From: Scortum barcoo
Lineage: Eukaryota; Chordata; Actinopteri; Centrarchiformes; Terapontidae
Direction: 5' to 3'
NCBI GenBank assembly: GCA_023238725.1
Contig: CM041551.1
Location: 171,501-235,500 of the forward strand
DNA: 64,000 nucleotides
Below are positions 22,040-31,919 of the stretch, piece by piece (within the stretch, counting starts at the first letter, position 1; every line of letters starts with the position of its first letter). The notes below the pieces were generated by a model. It was given only the letters and a program-made list of their open reading frames with translations, was not told the origin of the DNA and did no database searches. The position numbers and the translations under genes are program-made.

Positions 22040-22351
22040 CATTCTGACATTGCCGCCGCTGTCTTTCTGTGTGGCCGTCAGGTTTCTTATTGTCTTTGTA
22101 ATTTGGGCCTGATCCCACCACAGAGCGTGCAGCCCCTCCTGGATTATTGTCCTCCCCCGCCCTCCCTGTCTGGGGCTGTTGCTCCATCTGCTGCCTCCTG
22201 TTTTCCACCCCTTCTTGTCCCTGTATGTTTGTTTTCATCTCCTCCACTCCTGTGTTGGGTCTGTCCTCAGTTGTTTTTGAGTCTTTCTGCTTCTCTGTTA
22301 CATTTTCTTTTTGGTCAAGATCCTCTGCTTCCTTGGCATTTTCCTTGAGAT
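22040..22351 (-). CDS. pde1c: pde1c C-terminal linker exon
   Basis: Minus-strand exon after GTGTTGGTAG, ending AATG|GTATGC; 312 nt, in frame on both sides. It encodes about 104 hydrophilic residues rich in Lys, Glu, Gln and Asp (DLKENAKEAEDLDQKENV.., NRRQQMEQQPQ.., PNYKDNKKPDGHTERQRR). Human PDE1C has a comparable Lys/Glu/Ser-rich disordered stretch after the catalytic domain; sequence conservation here is low, as expected for that segment. A (CA)n run lies immediately upstream of the acceptor. Confidence 0.7.
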
Positions 22352-22434
22352 CTACCAACACATACACCCACACACACACACAACATTTAGAGACACATTT
22401 GATAACAGATGAAAATAGTGGCTATGGCTAATAA

Positions 22435-22600
22435 CAGGGGTGTCAAACATATTTTCATCCCGGGCCAGATCAGCGTTATGGTATACTGTTATAACTAATA
22501 TAATACTGTTGTTACCCGAGCCAAAAACTAATGTTAGCTAGCGTTGCATGCTTAATGCGTTAATGAGTTAATGCTAACTGCTTAGCAGTACAATAGTGGT
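22435..22600. mobile_element. possible dispersed DNA-element fragment
   Basis: GGGGTGTCAAACATATTTTC..CCGGGCCAGATCAGCGTTAT resembles a repeat border often seen in fish genomes. No matching inverted end was found. It lies in a pde1c intron. Confidence 0.3.
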
Positions 22601-23092
22601 GTAAAGTGATCGGCCAGTGATTGGCTAAACTGACCACACAAAATTATTTACCCTTGCAGTCACTTGCAGCCCTCAGAGGTGTAGAGCATTTTACTTGATC
22701 CACCTTGCCTCAGTGCTGTTCTGTTTTAATAGTTATTCTTACTGTGCATGCAGTACAAAACCCACAACATAACATTGTATTATATGTGCTACAACTTCAT
22801 ACTGTGCTTGTGTATTTATGTACTGTAGTGTGTTTGGGGGTTATTTTTCAACTTAAAAAGAGGAAAACAGACACTGAGACTTGCTGGTCCTGGTGAGGTG
22901 TCCTTAGTTATGTGTTGCTTCCCCTCTTGTCATCACCCTAAGCCAGGTGGTACCACAGAGCACACTTAGAGCAAGTTCTCCTATGTGTATTTGAAAATAC
23001 AGATCTGGCAAAGTTTGGAAAGAGCCCTCTTAAGATTGATTTATTTGAGTGAGAGATATTAATAAGAGGTCAGTGTGGATACCTTTGGCTGC

Positions 23093-23237
23093 CTGGGCCT
23101 TCCATGTCTCCCTATTGTGGCGAATTTCTTGGTTCCATGTGACCTTGAAGCTCTTGAAGTCCACTGTGGTTAAAGAGCTGCTGCCCTCTGAGCCTGTACT
23201 CTTCACACTGGAATGCTTTCCATCACTGCCACAAATA
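23093..23237 (-). CDS. pde1c: pde1c exon downstream of catalytic domain
   Basis: Minus-strand exon between TCCAACAG and CAAAG|GTATCC, 145 nt. It reads ICGSDGKHSSVKSTGSEGSS..TTVDFKSFKVTWNQEIRHNR..WKAQAAK. This is diagnostic for PDE1C over PDE1A and PDE1B: human PDE1C has SGVKTSGSEGS and VDYKSFKATW..HINRERWRAK in the same place. It joins the previous exon through a split Ser codon and the next through a split Asp. Confidence 0.9.
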
Positions 23238-24029
23238 CTGTTGGACATTAGATGCACAACACAGCCACATACACACACATGCATTCAGTCATTTACATGC
23301 ACATGTACTGATAAAAGGGTGTAACTGTGGGGATTATTGGCTGGCTTGGCTATTAACATCTTAGCACAGAGAAACAATGACATGAATCTTCACACACTCA
23401 CCATACAGGAAATGTTTGGGCTATAAAACAAATAGGCAATAGCAATATCAAAGAGCATGAGTCTCTTGTCACTGGGTGAAACCTTTTTATATAACATTGT
23501 AAAAAGAACATAAAAATAGACCATGCAAACATTGAAATGTTAAAAAACTCACACATGGATACTTGATGTTTTTGTCTCATAGAAATCACTCAGATGCTTT
23601 AATCATTTTTAACATATGTGTCAGACTACATTAAGTATTTTTACATGCTGCAGTTCCATGCTACTTGATATAAACTAATACTACAGTATGACCTATAGAC
23701 TAGTCTTCATACTGAAAAGTCAAACCAAACTCAGTGTAGCAGTAAGAATGTTAAAGGTGTCCTCTGTTAACAAGATTAATAGTAAGGTAAGGGAGATGTC
23801 CTGAGAGGAGCTATAATCAGCCAATCAGCCATTCATGGTGTACATGGCATTTAATAATTGAACTTGACTACTTTGGGGAGTGGGTCAGGGTTGAGTTTAA
23901 TCAGGCCAGTTTTCTTTAGCCAAAGAGGAGGGTATAGGGTACTTCCACGGTGGACTACTTGAGGTGGATTTCACTGGCATTTTGTTGTACTTAAAGCAGA
24001 AGTAGGAAAACTTTAGTCATATTTGCTAA

Positions 24030-24180
24030 ATCAGTCACTATGTCCTGACAGTAGTATATGAGACAGATGATTTGTGAAAAAACCTGGCTCCACCTGCTGC
24101 CTTTAAGGTCATTTAAGAAGAAGCAACTATGCCCGTGTCAAAACAACCAGATCAGAACAGAGTATCTAACAGCGCTAAAC
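24030..24180 (+). repeat. dispersed repeat, copy 1 (second copy at 63262)
   Basis: The blocks CTATGTCCTGACAGTAGTAT, CTGCTGCCTTTAAGG, GCCCGTGTCAAAACAACCAG and ATCAGAACAGAGTATCTAAC recur in the same order at 63262-63435 with moderate divergence. The class is unknown; it resembles a non-autonomous DNA element. Confidence 0.5.
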
Positions 24181-24278
24181 TGGTGCTTAACTTAAGTTAA
24201 GCATATTTGTCATAGTTATTGCTGTGTCTTTGTTCAGTGTTCAGTGATTTGATTAAGATTTATTTAAGTATCTTAAGT

Positions 24279-25189
24279 TTAACCCTCTGGAGTCGACGTC
24301 CAAATTACAGGTCCGATTTATGATGACGTAGCAAAAAGACGCAGCATCACAGAGTCTCCGTTTCAACTTGAGTCAAAAGTGCGGACTTCAAACTACATAC
24401 CAGTTTTTAAATCGTGTTGATAGGCCAAGTAGAAACAGACTTATGATAAATAATTTACGCCGTTTTTTTTCTGAATATTGTCGTCACTTTTGGTGCGTGG
24501 TATGGAGCAGAAAAGCGCAGCCTCGCTAAGTTTCAGTTTCGATTTGTGTCGAAAATGCGGACTTCAAACTACATACGCGTTTATAAATTAATTGGCCAAT
24601 TAAAACAGACTTGTAATAAATAATGTATAATATTTTTTTTCTGAATATTGTCGTCACATTTAGGCACGTTTTTGGTGCTGGAAGAAGGCTTGTGATGTGC
24701 CCCTCTGTCTTGTAATGGACAGGAACTGTTTTTTACAGTGGCACAAATAATTTGTGGCATCTTATTGTGACACCTGATTGTTTTGTAAATAGTTGAACAA
24801 AAAAAACGCCTGAGGCATTGCCTGCATTTTAATGTAAATAGTTGTAAATAACTGTTATTTGCTACATTTGTACATCATTTTTTGAAACTTTACAACTTAT
24901 ATTTGCATTCTAAGTTATAAAAATGGTTCGTTAGACATGTTTGTGGTTTTCACATTACAAAATCTAACTTTTTTATATTCGGATTTTATGTTTTTTGTGT
25001 GGTTTTAGGTCCAGTGTGTTAATACAGTATGTCAAAATGAAAAAATAACTGTAAAATCACACATGAGAGGTTGTGCTGAAAAGAATGATACCAAACAAGG
25101 CATGGTAAACAGTTCTTAAGGTGAAATATAAAAGCAAAATAAAAAGTAGTCAAAAACGGCCAATTATACCCTGGACTCCTGAGGGTTAA
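24279..25189. mobile_element. piggyBac-like non-autonomous element with TTAA duplications
   Basis: The body 24283-25185 is flanked by TTAA at 24279-24282 and 25186-25189. Its ends are inverted repeats CCCTCTGGAGTC and GACTCCTGAGGG. TTAA target duplication plus ends beginning CCC is the piggyBac signature. No transposase frame is present. Inside, a segment of about 170-175 bp is present twice in tandem (about 24360-24495 and 24535-24670), sharing GCGGACTTCAAACTACATAC and CTGAATATTGTCGTCAC. It lies in a pde1c intron. Confidence 0.8.
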
Positions 25190-25517
25190 GTTTACAAATT
25201 ATTGTTTTCAATTGCCTTTTAGCAATTAAATCGTCTGTGCTTCTCAACTACAAAAGTGGGAATCCTTTGTTTTTTAAATTTGTTTGGGTTTTATTACAAT
25301 AATTTATTATTAATTAATGTATTATTTATTAATTTAAGATTAGTTTTGCATGTATTGTGTTGAATTCTAGTGTAGTCATAATGTCATCACAGAGACGTAA
25401 CGGACATCAGATTTTGTCAGGAGGGATTGGTGTCTTTTTTCATGAATAATGGTAAGTGTTACCTAACACCATGAGTATAAGGAGTGTCACACAGGACATA
25501 AAAGTCTTGTGTGTCAC

Positions 25518-25638
25518 CTAGAGCGTCGGAAGCCAGCCAATCCAGAGAGAGATGCCTCCTCAATAAGTGGTGTCACAATCTTCTCAACCATTTCTGTCAA
25601 TACAGTGAATGTTGGCTCCACGATGAAGTCAATGAATC
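25518..25638 (-). CDS. pde1c: pde1c exon 11, end of catalytic domain
   Basis: Minus-strand exon between TTTCTACAG and CTCTAG|GTGACA, 121 nt. It reads FIDFIVEPTFTVLTEMVEKI..TPLIEEASLSGLAGFRRS. FIDFIVEPTF.VLT closes the PDEase_I catalytic domain in all PDE1 proteins. The first two bases complete the Gly codon begun at the end of exon 10, so intron phase is conserved even though exon 10 carries an extra base. Confidence 0.93.
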
Positions 25639-25924
25639 CTGTAGAAACAGTTACCATGCCAGATTAACATCCACTTTGTACCTTATGCTTTTCTTGCTAA
25701 TACCAAGAAACTATTAGCTGTCTTCAGGCTGCATTACTAGCATGACATGAGAGCAAACCCATCAGAGGCAGTTTCAGACAAACAATTAAGTAACAAGTGT
25801 TTCCATTTGCCCCATCATTATTTTTTCTTTCAGAGATGTAACCAGTTCATTGTGATTTGGTGCAGGTAACCTATATTAATTGAGTAACTTAAAATATCGA
25901 TCAAATATCTTTCAATAATTGTTT

Positions 25925-26205
25925 TCCACTTATCCAGAATCAGGTTGCGGGGGCAGCAGTCTATACACTCCCTAGCGATACATTCCAGTTCCTTCGGGGA
26001 GGATCCCAAGGCATTCCCAAGCCAGATAAAAATAATATCTCAGGCATGTTCTGGTTCTCCCTCAGGGTCTTGTACCCATTGGATGTGCCTCCAAAGAACC
26101 TCCCAAGAGAGCACCCAGGAGGCATCCTGATAAGATGCCCAAACCACCTCAACTGGCTCCTTCCGATGCAAAGGAGCAGCTGCTCTACTCTAAGATCCTC
26201 ACCCT
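25925..26205 (-). mobile_element. Rex3 3'-end fragment
   Basis: Plus-strand text GGTTGCGGGGGCAGCAGTCT, then GATGTGCCTCCAAAG, GATGCCCAAACCACCTCAAC and TGCTCTACTCTAAG follows, block for block, the 3' part of the intact Rex3 at 18060-18345. It is clearly diverged and 5'-truncated. Confidence 0.75.
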
Positions 26206-26214
26206 ATCTCTGGC

Positions 26215-27055
26215 CACTTGTATCTGTTGTCAAGTCTGCCAATGACACCGCTGTGATATGACTCATAACAGACAACAGTGAGTGAACGTCAGGCACCTGA
26301 CAAAAAGGTGCTCTGTCAACATCTTGGAGTTAAACCAATCACCAAAACCAAAGAAATGATTATGGACTTCAGGAGGCTGAGGTGCTCTGAGCAGTCTGCC
26401 CTCCTCATACATGGAGAGGAGTTGGAGATGGAGGAGAGCTTCAAGTTCCTTGGAGTCCACAGCGAACCTCACCTGATCTACACACATCTTTCACCAGGTG
26501 GGGAGGGACCAGCAGCAAGCCCATTTCCCCAACACCTGCTGACGAACTCCTATAGGTCAAAGATAGAGAGCCCGCTAATGTACTGCTGCACAGTGTGGTT
26601 GAGCAGCTGCATGGCAGAGGACAGGAGGAACCTCCAGCAAGTGGTGAGGGTGGCTGAGTGTGTGATCGGGACTATACTTCCCTCCTTCAGAGACATATAT
26701 GCTGGCCGACTCCACAGGAGAGCCAGCTGTCATGGTCTGGGGTTTTCTTGTTTTTTGGGGCGGTTTTTGGTTTCTTCCCCTTTTTTCCCACCTTCTCTTT
26801 TCTCTCCACTGCAGGGAAGGCTCAGAGGCATGGCTGACTCTCTCTCACCTGTAAACAACTAATTGATATACCTGGTCATGATCAGCTGTGTCACGAGGAC
26901 CTTACTCACCTCGGACATAGCTTGTTCTCCCTCCTCCCCTCCAGAAAGACCTATCATTCAATCAGGGCACACCAAAGCAGACTGAAAAACATCTTCTATC
27001 CACAAGCTGTTAAGACAGTGTGTCGCCCTCTCCTCCCCTTCTCACCTCCCCCAGC
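26215..27055 (+). mobile_element. L2/Rex1-like LINE fragment, reverse transcriptase C-terminal part
   Basis: Plus strand: VVKSANDTAVI (a broken FADDT box), then TKTKEMIMDFRRLR, SFKFLGVHSEP, TNSYRSKIESPLMYCCTVWL and ILPSFRDIYAGRLHRRA, then KADxKTSSIHKLL-type sequence near 26980. This order (K-T-K-E-M-I-x-D-F-R-R, F-L-G-V, S-I/P-L..C-x-T-x-W, L-P-S-x-x-D-I-Y) is typical of fish L2/Rex1 LINEs. A stretch at 26735-26900 that does not fit this pattern appears to interrupt it. Confidence 0.7.
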
Positions 27056-27069
27056 AGAGTCTGACGTGG

Positions 27070-27710
27070 AAGATAAGAGATAAGGTAAAACTTCATTGAT
27101 CCCACAATTCATTTGGTAAAGCACCTCAAGATAGACAGGCAAATGTGAGAATATATACAAAAAGTAGATATGAGATAAGATATAAAATGTAAAATATAGA
27201 AGGTAAAAATGACATAATACATAATAATATAATATATAATAATAATACATCCTCCATATATACAAATTTAAATTGCACTTGAGCAGATTGATATTTCACT
27301 GGAGAAAAATATAATTGCACTTGGCATGAGTAAAGTCAAGTGATTAAAGTGACCAAAAAATGACCAAAGTCTTGTTTTGTGACAGATAGTTATAATAACA
27401 GTAGTGTAATATCATGTTCAATTAAAAAGCCCTACAGTGGTTAGGATGAAGGACCTGCGTTAGCATTCCTTCCTGCACTGTGGATGTATCAGTCTGTGAC
27501 TGAAGGAGCTGCTTAAGGCCCCACAGTGTCAAGCAGGGGGTGAGAGGTGTTGTTCATGATTGTTGTCAGCTTAGCCAACATCCTTTTCTCACCCACATCC
27601 TCTACAGATTCCAGAGGGCAGCCTATGACAGGGCCCATCCTCTTAACGAGCAATAACCCACATGTCACGTCGTACCCATTTACCCATTTAAACAATTTTT
27701 GCACTATGTA
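27070..27710 (-). mobile_element. L2/Rex1-like LINE 3' end, minus strand
   Basis: The minus strand reads GPVIGCPLESVEDVGEKRML..KLTTIMNNTSHPLLDT from 27640 to 27530. An AT-rich noncoding region and the tail GATCCCACAATTCATTTGG near 27100 follow. This links the TTTATTGATCCCAC-type tail found elsewhere in the window to a coding LINE. Frames are broken. Confidence 0.65.
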
Positions 27711-27886
27711 AATATCTGTCAGTCAGTCTTTTTCTTTCACTGCTTATTCTATTGTTATGGTTTCTTACTGTAAATATGTTTGTTTTATTAATAGATTGTT
27801 TTTGTTACTAAACTGCTACTAAAACAGCTACCAAACTGCTGTCCATTGTCTCACAATAATGACAATAAGGTCTATTCTATTCTAAG
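27711..27886 (+). mobile_element. LINE 3'-tail fragment, plus orientation
   Basis: TTTTTGCACTATGTAAATAT.. through GTCTCACAATAATGACAATA and GTCTATTCTATTCTAAG. This is a noncoding AT-rich tail of the kind that ends fish LINEs with an AATAAAG-like signal. Confidence 0.4.
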
Positions 27887-29715
27887 ATTGGGATGTAGAT
27901 CAATTGATAAATTGAAAGCTTTGCCTCCCGGCTCAGCTCCCTGTTCATCATAATGGTCACAATGATCTGCCTGTTGATCTCATACTCTATTTTACCCTGA
28001 TTTGTGAATAAGACCCCAAGAAACTTCTCCTCTGCTCTCTACTCCTCTGCCTGAGGCATTAGCTCACACCCAGTGCAGAAGGAGCAATCCACCTTGTTCT
28101 GACTGAGAACCTGTGGCTACAAACCACCGGAGTGCATGGCAGACGTCAGTTTGCCAACAGAGCCACATCATCTGCAAACAGCAAAGACTCCATTCTGAGG
28201 TCTCCAAACAGGATGCTCTCCTCCCCCCAATTGCACCTTGAGATCCTGTCAATGAATATATCTATAATATAGATATAATGTTTATATCACAAACATAATG
28301 GGTGAAAAGGGGCAACCCTGGCAAACTCCCATGCACCCTCAAGTAACTCAGAAAGGGTTTTGAGCTGATCCAACATTTTATGGCCAGGACAGAATTGACA
28401 CATTGTTTCTCTTGTATCTAAGGTCCAACACTCTCCAGCACCCTGGAGTGAACTTTCCTGGGGAGGCTGAGTAGTGTGATATCCCAATAATTGGACCAAA
28501 CCCTCCGGTCCCTGCTTTTTAAAAAATGGGAACAACCACCTCCATCTGCTACCAGAGGCACCATTCCAGACATCCATGTGACAATGAAGAGATGTGTCAG
28601 CCATAGCAGCCCCACAATGGCCAGAGCCTTTAACATCTCTAGGTGAATGACATGCACACCTAGTGCCTTGCTGTTGAGGAGCTTCTTGACTATCCCAGTG
28701 ACCTCTGCTAAGCAAGGTTTCTCCCGGATCATCCTGCTCTTCCCCCTCCATGGAGGGTGTGCTGGTCAGACTAAGAAGGTCCTTAAAATGGTTGGTTGAT
28801 GGATAGAGCAGAAGTTCTCATTCCCTTGATGAAAACAGCCTGAGAAGCCCTGCTTTACCCTCCCGAGTCATCAGACGGTATGCCAAAACTTCCTTCATGA
28901 CAACAGGAAGTGCCTCTCCATAGCCTCTCCAAACTCCTCCCACACCCATGTTTTTTCTTCTGTGACCACTTGGGAGCTGCAGTCCTGCTAGCTTTCTGGT
29001 ATCCCTAGGCCAACCAGGCCTGAAAAGCTTCCTTCTTAAGCCTTACTGATTCCTTCAATGCCAGTGTCCACCAGTGCATTGTTAAGTTGCTGCCATGACA
29101 GGCACCAACAACTTTCCAGCCCCAATCCTTAGGAGCTGCGTCGACAATGGAAGCTTTGAACATGGCCCACTCAAATTCCACATCACCTCCTCCCCTGGGA
29201 TGGAAGATGGGAATTGAAGACCTCATGGACAGAGGCCTCAGTCAGACAGTTCTTTTCCAGGAAGCCACCCGCCAACTCACAAGAATACCAGGTACTCTGA
29301 CCTGCTGTTTGGTGCATATGAAGAAAACAACCATCAGAGATTTCCTGTACTTGACTTGCAGAGGCATGGAGGTGATTCTCTCATTCACCAGGGAGAATTC
29401 CAACATAGCAGCCCTGTTCTGCCAGCCCCGTGTATATCCCCACATCTGTCGGCCGCCTCTCATCCTGGGAAACCAGCCAGATGACGTTGCACATCCCTAG
29501 CTTTGGTCTATGATGCCAGGAGTCAGCATGTCCAGGTCCCCTCAGATGCATGCTGTATCTCTGTGGGTGGTGTGCCCACAGGGTGGCGGGCTCCATATTT
29601 TTAATTTGGGCTGTGACCAGTGAGCCAGCCACCAGACTCTCGGCAGGTAACTTCCTTCACCAGGTCTGGCTTCAGGGGGGTGCCCCGTATTCACTGTTCT
29701 GGGCCACTAGGATTA
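27887..29715 (-). mobile_element. old Rex3 copy
   Basis: The minus strand contains diverged versions of the Rex3 blocks seen at 18-20 kb. Recognisable are GITLLSLP (here WDITLLSLPRKVHSRVLE), GVHVIHLEMLKALAIVGLLW, LSELLEGAWEFA and the start of the post-RT region at 27900-28060. Upstream at 29000-29715 is the linker after the endonuclease (KDWGWKVVGA.., LVTAQIKN). Many stops and frameshifts are present. It is much older than the 18-kb copy. Confidence 0.75.
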
Positions 29716-30115
29716 GTAAATTGCTCTTCATCTAGACTGTCTTGAACTTTAACCATTTTAAATTATCGAACAATGCACATACATTAAGTGAGTTAAGACT
29801 GTTGTTCAAGGCAGGCCTTTATTTCAACCAATTGTAAGGAGCAGTTCCCATGAAACACAATAAAACAATGGATTCCGTAACACAGAACTGTGATCTGTAC
29901 TGGGAACCTGAACTTTGGCTGACATTACCTGTAGAATTTGTTGCACATAAACATGTAGAACTGCTTTCATTGTTTATGGAAATGCAGTTTATTTCTTGGC
30001 GCAGAGCAGGTATGAGGACTAAATATAAATGAACTAGATTTGGTATTGAACATACTAAAGAAAATCCTAATAAATTTTCATACTTACCAGCATTATTTTT
30101 ATTTGTGTACCTTAC

Positions 30116-30198
30116 CAATCTGGGATTGGGCCACCATTGTGGATTTGCGGTCACAGAGAGGAGGAGAAAGGTAGACCCAGCTTTACTTCTTTATCACC
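30116..30198 (-). CDS. pde1c: pde1c exon 10, carries a +1 frameshift
   Basis: Minus-strand exon between TTTTCAG and ATTG|GTAAGG. It reads GDKEVKLGLPFS, then has one extra T in a CTCCTCCTCTC run. The reading frame then shifts, and the peptide SSL is followed by TGA (30153-30151). Ignoring the extra base, the remainder PLCDRKSTMVAQSQI matches PDE1 exactly, including the invariant glutamine that clamps the nucleotide base. Length is 83 nt, where the 82 nt predicted from neighbouring exon phases would keep the frame. The motif GDKEAELGLPFS of other PDE1 proteins also shows two substitutions here (A to V, E to K). A sequencing error in the CT-rich run, a real null allele, or decay of one paralogue are all possible. 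Confidence 0.9.
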
Positions 30199-30563
30199 CT
30201 GAAAACAAATCAACTTACTGTCAGCACAGGTCCAATTGGCCAGGTACACATTATTTTCATTTTTTGCCATCTAAATGTTGGTAAGTGATTGCTTAAGCCC
30301 CAACCAAACAAATAAAATGTTTAGTTGCTTTTGAACGACAGAACAAGGGATATCTTTATTCAGGTAATTGTTCTGCGAGTGATATATGATAGAAATGCCA
30401 TTTATTTCTTGGTGCAGAGTAAGTTACCCCATAGCACAAATTAAGCTCTCTGGTTAAATGTGAGACAGTGTTGTGATAATAAGAGGCCTGAGTTAGTAAG
30501 TTTTATAACCAAATAATTCACCTGTATTAGCAGAAAGAGATGACAAGGTTTTTGGTGACTTAC
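30199..30563 (-). other. pde1c intron
   Basis: A short intron (365 nt) between exons 9 and 10 with no other feature. Confidence 0.7.
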
Positions 30564-30684
30564 CTGTCTGAAGAACTCCTCCAGCAGGGATTTGGTCCAG
30601 CGGTGATGGAGGTCCCAGCGTTTGGCAGGATGGCTGATGTCAGCAGTGTGTAGCAGCAGTGATAAGGCTTTTGGTTTGTCAATC
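30564..30684 (-). CDS. pde1c: pde1c exon 9, metal-binding aspartate
   Basis: Minus-strand exon between TTTGCAG and GACAG|GTAAGT, 121 nt. It reads IDKPKALSLLLHTADISHPA..RWDLHHRWTKSLLEEFFRQ. The HTADISHP motif carries the conserved Asp that coordinates the catalytic metals in class I phosphodiesterases. The sequence LxLHTADISHPAKxWDLHHRWTxSLLEEFFRQ is PDE1C-like rather than PDE1A/B-like. Confidence 0.95.
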
Positions 30685-30699
30685 CTGCAAACACAGTCC

Positions 30700-31915
30700 A
30701 GTCAGTCGCTGCTGGTAAGAAAGTCAATATCGTATGATGCTGTGCAGTACTCATAAAAAGGACCATTCAAGACCAGTTATCCAGAGAGAAACACAAACTG
30801 CAAAATAAGTTTAAAGAGCATCACTGGAAATGTATTGCTATGCTTTAAACTAATCTACACTGTTAATGTACACACACAAACAGGCTGGTTTCAAAACTAC
30901 ATTTATAATATATTATTATTACATTATCATTAATATCATTATAGCTTTGCAAGTATTTGGTCATAAACCAGCCATCCTGGCAGTTACACTGAGCGAGGAT
31001 CAGATCGTGACAATGTCAAGCAAAATGAGCAGATGACGCTGATCTTAGAGATAGAATTTAGCTGACTGCTGAAATTCTTCGTAAAAAGATCAGGGCTGTA
31101 TGGGCCAGATGGGAAAAGAGAGAAATGATCCAGTTCCTATTAGGAGGCTTGTTTTGAAACAGAGACATTAACAGAAAGACAACGTCTCTAAGGACTAGAA
31201 ACATTGAGAGGGTGTTCTAACTCTCACTCATTTTTTAAGTGGGAAAATCAGCCTTACAATAAGAAACTAATTTCACCAGTACACTGTCTGAACCACTTTT
31301 TAATTCAGCAAACCACTTTACAGTATTACAAGAAGGGCAGTACACAAACAACTGACTGCTGTCATTTCTGCTGTTGGACTGCCAATGTGTCACTTTATTA
31401 AGTTTGAATATTTTTTCAGGCCAGAAAGTAACCATTTAGATATCCAGTGTGGTCAGTTTATAGAATAATGCCTATTTGGAAAGTTGCCCAGACATTGTTG
31501 AAGACGCAGGTGCTGCAGCAGCTACATGTTACAGAATGCAATAGCAGCTGACTTGATGTGACTCTAGTGACAGATACAGAAATATATATATATATGTTTC
31601 AGTTGAAAGCCAGTGTTGCAAATCTAACCAACCCACCCCATACAACCACAACAAGTGTTGTAGATGAAGTTATCTGTCCTGGATGGTCCTACGTGCTATG
31701 TGCTACGATGAGCGTATTATGTCATTTCCTGTTCTCCTTGCGCTAGAGCTGTGTGAATATTCTTGAGACTCCAGAGTGTAATTTTCTTAAATACTCTCTA
31801 AATTGCACATTTTTATTCATCTAAGACTAGCCGCTATTTAGTTGTCCAAAAGCTTAATTTTGCCTAAAATTCCATTAATTTGGTTCAGTGGTTAGCCCCT
31901 AAGTTATCTCTTATT
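30700..31915 (-). other. pde1c intron, no further feature seen
   Basis: No exon or named repeat recognised. A TA run lies at 31583-31596. Confidence 0.4.
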
Positions 31916-31919
31916 AGCA

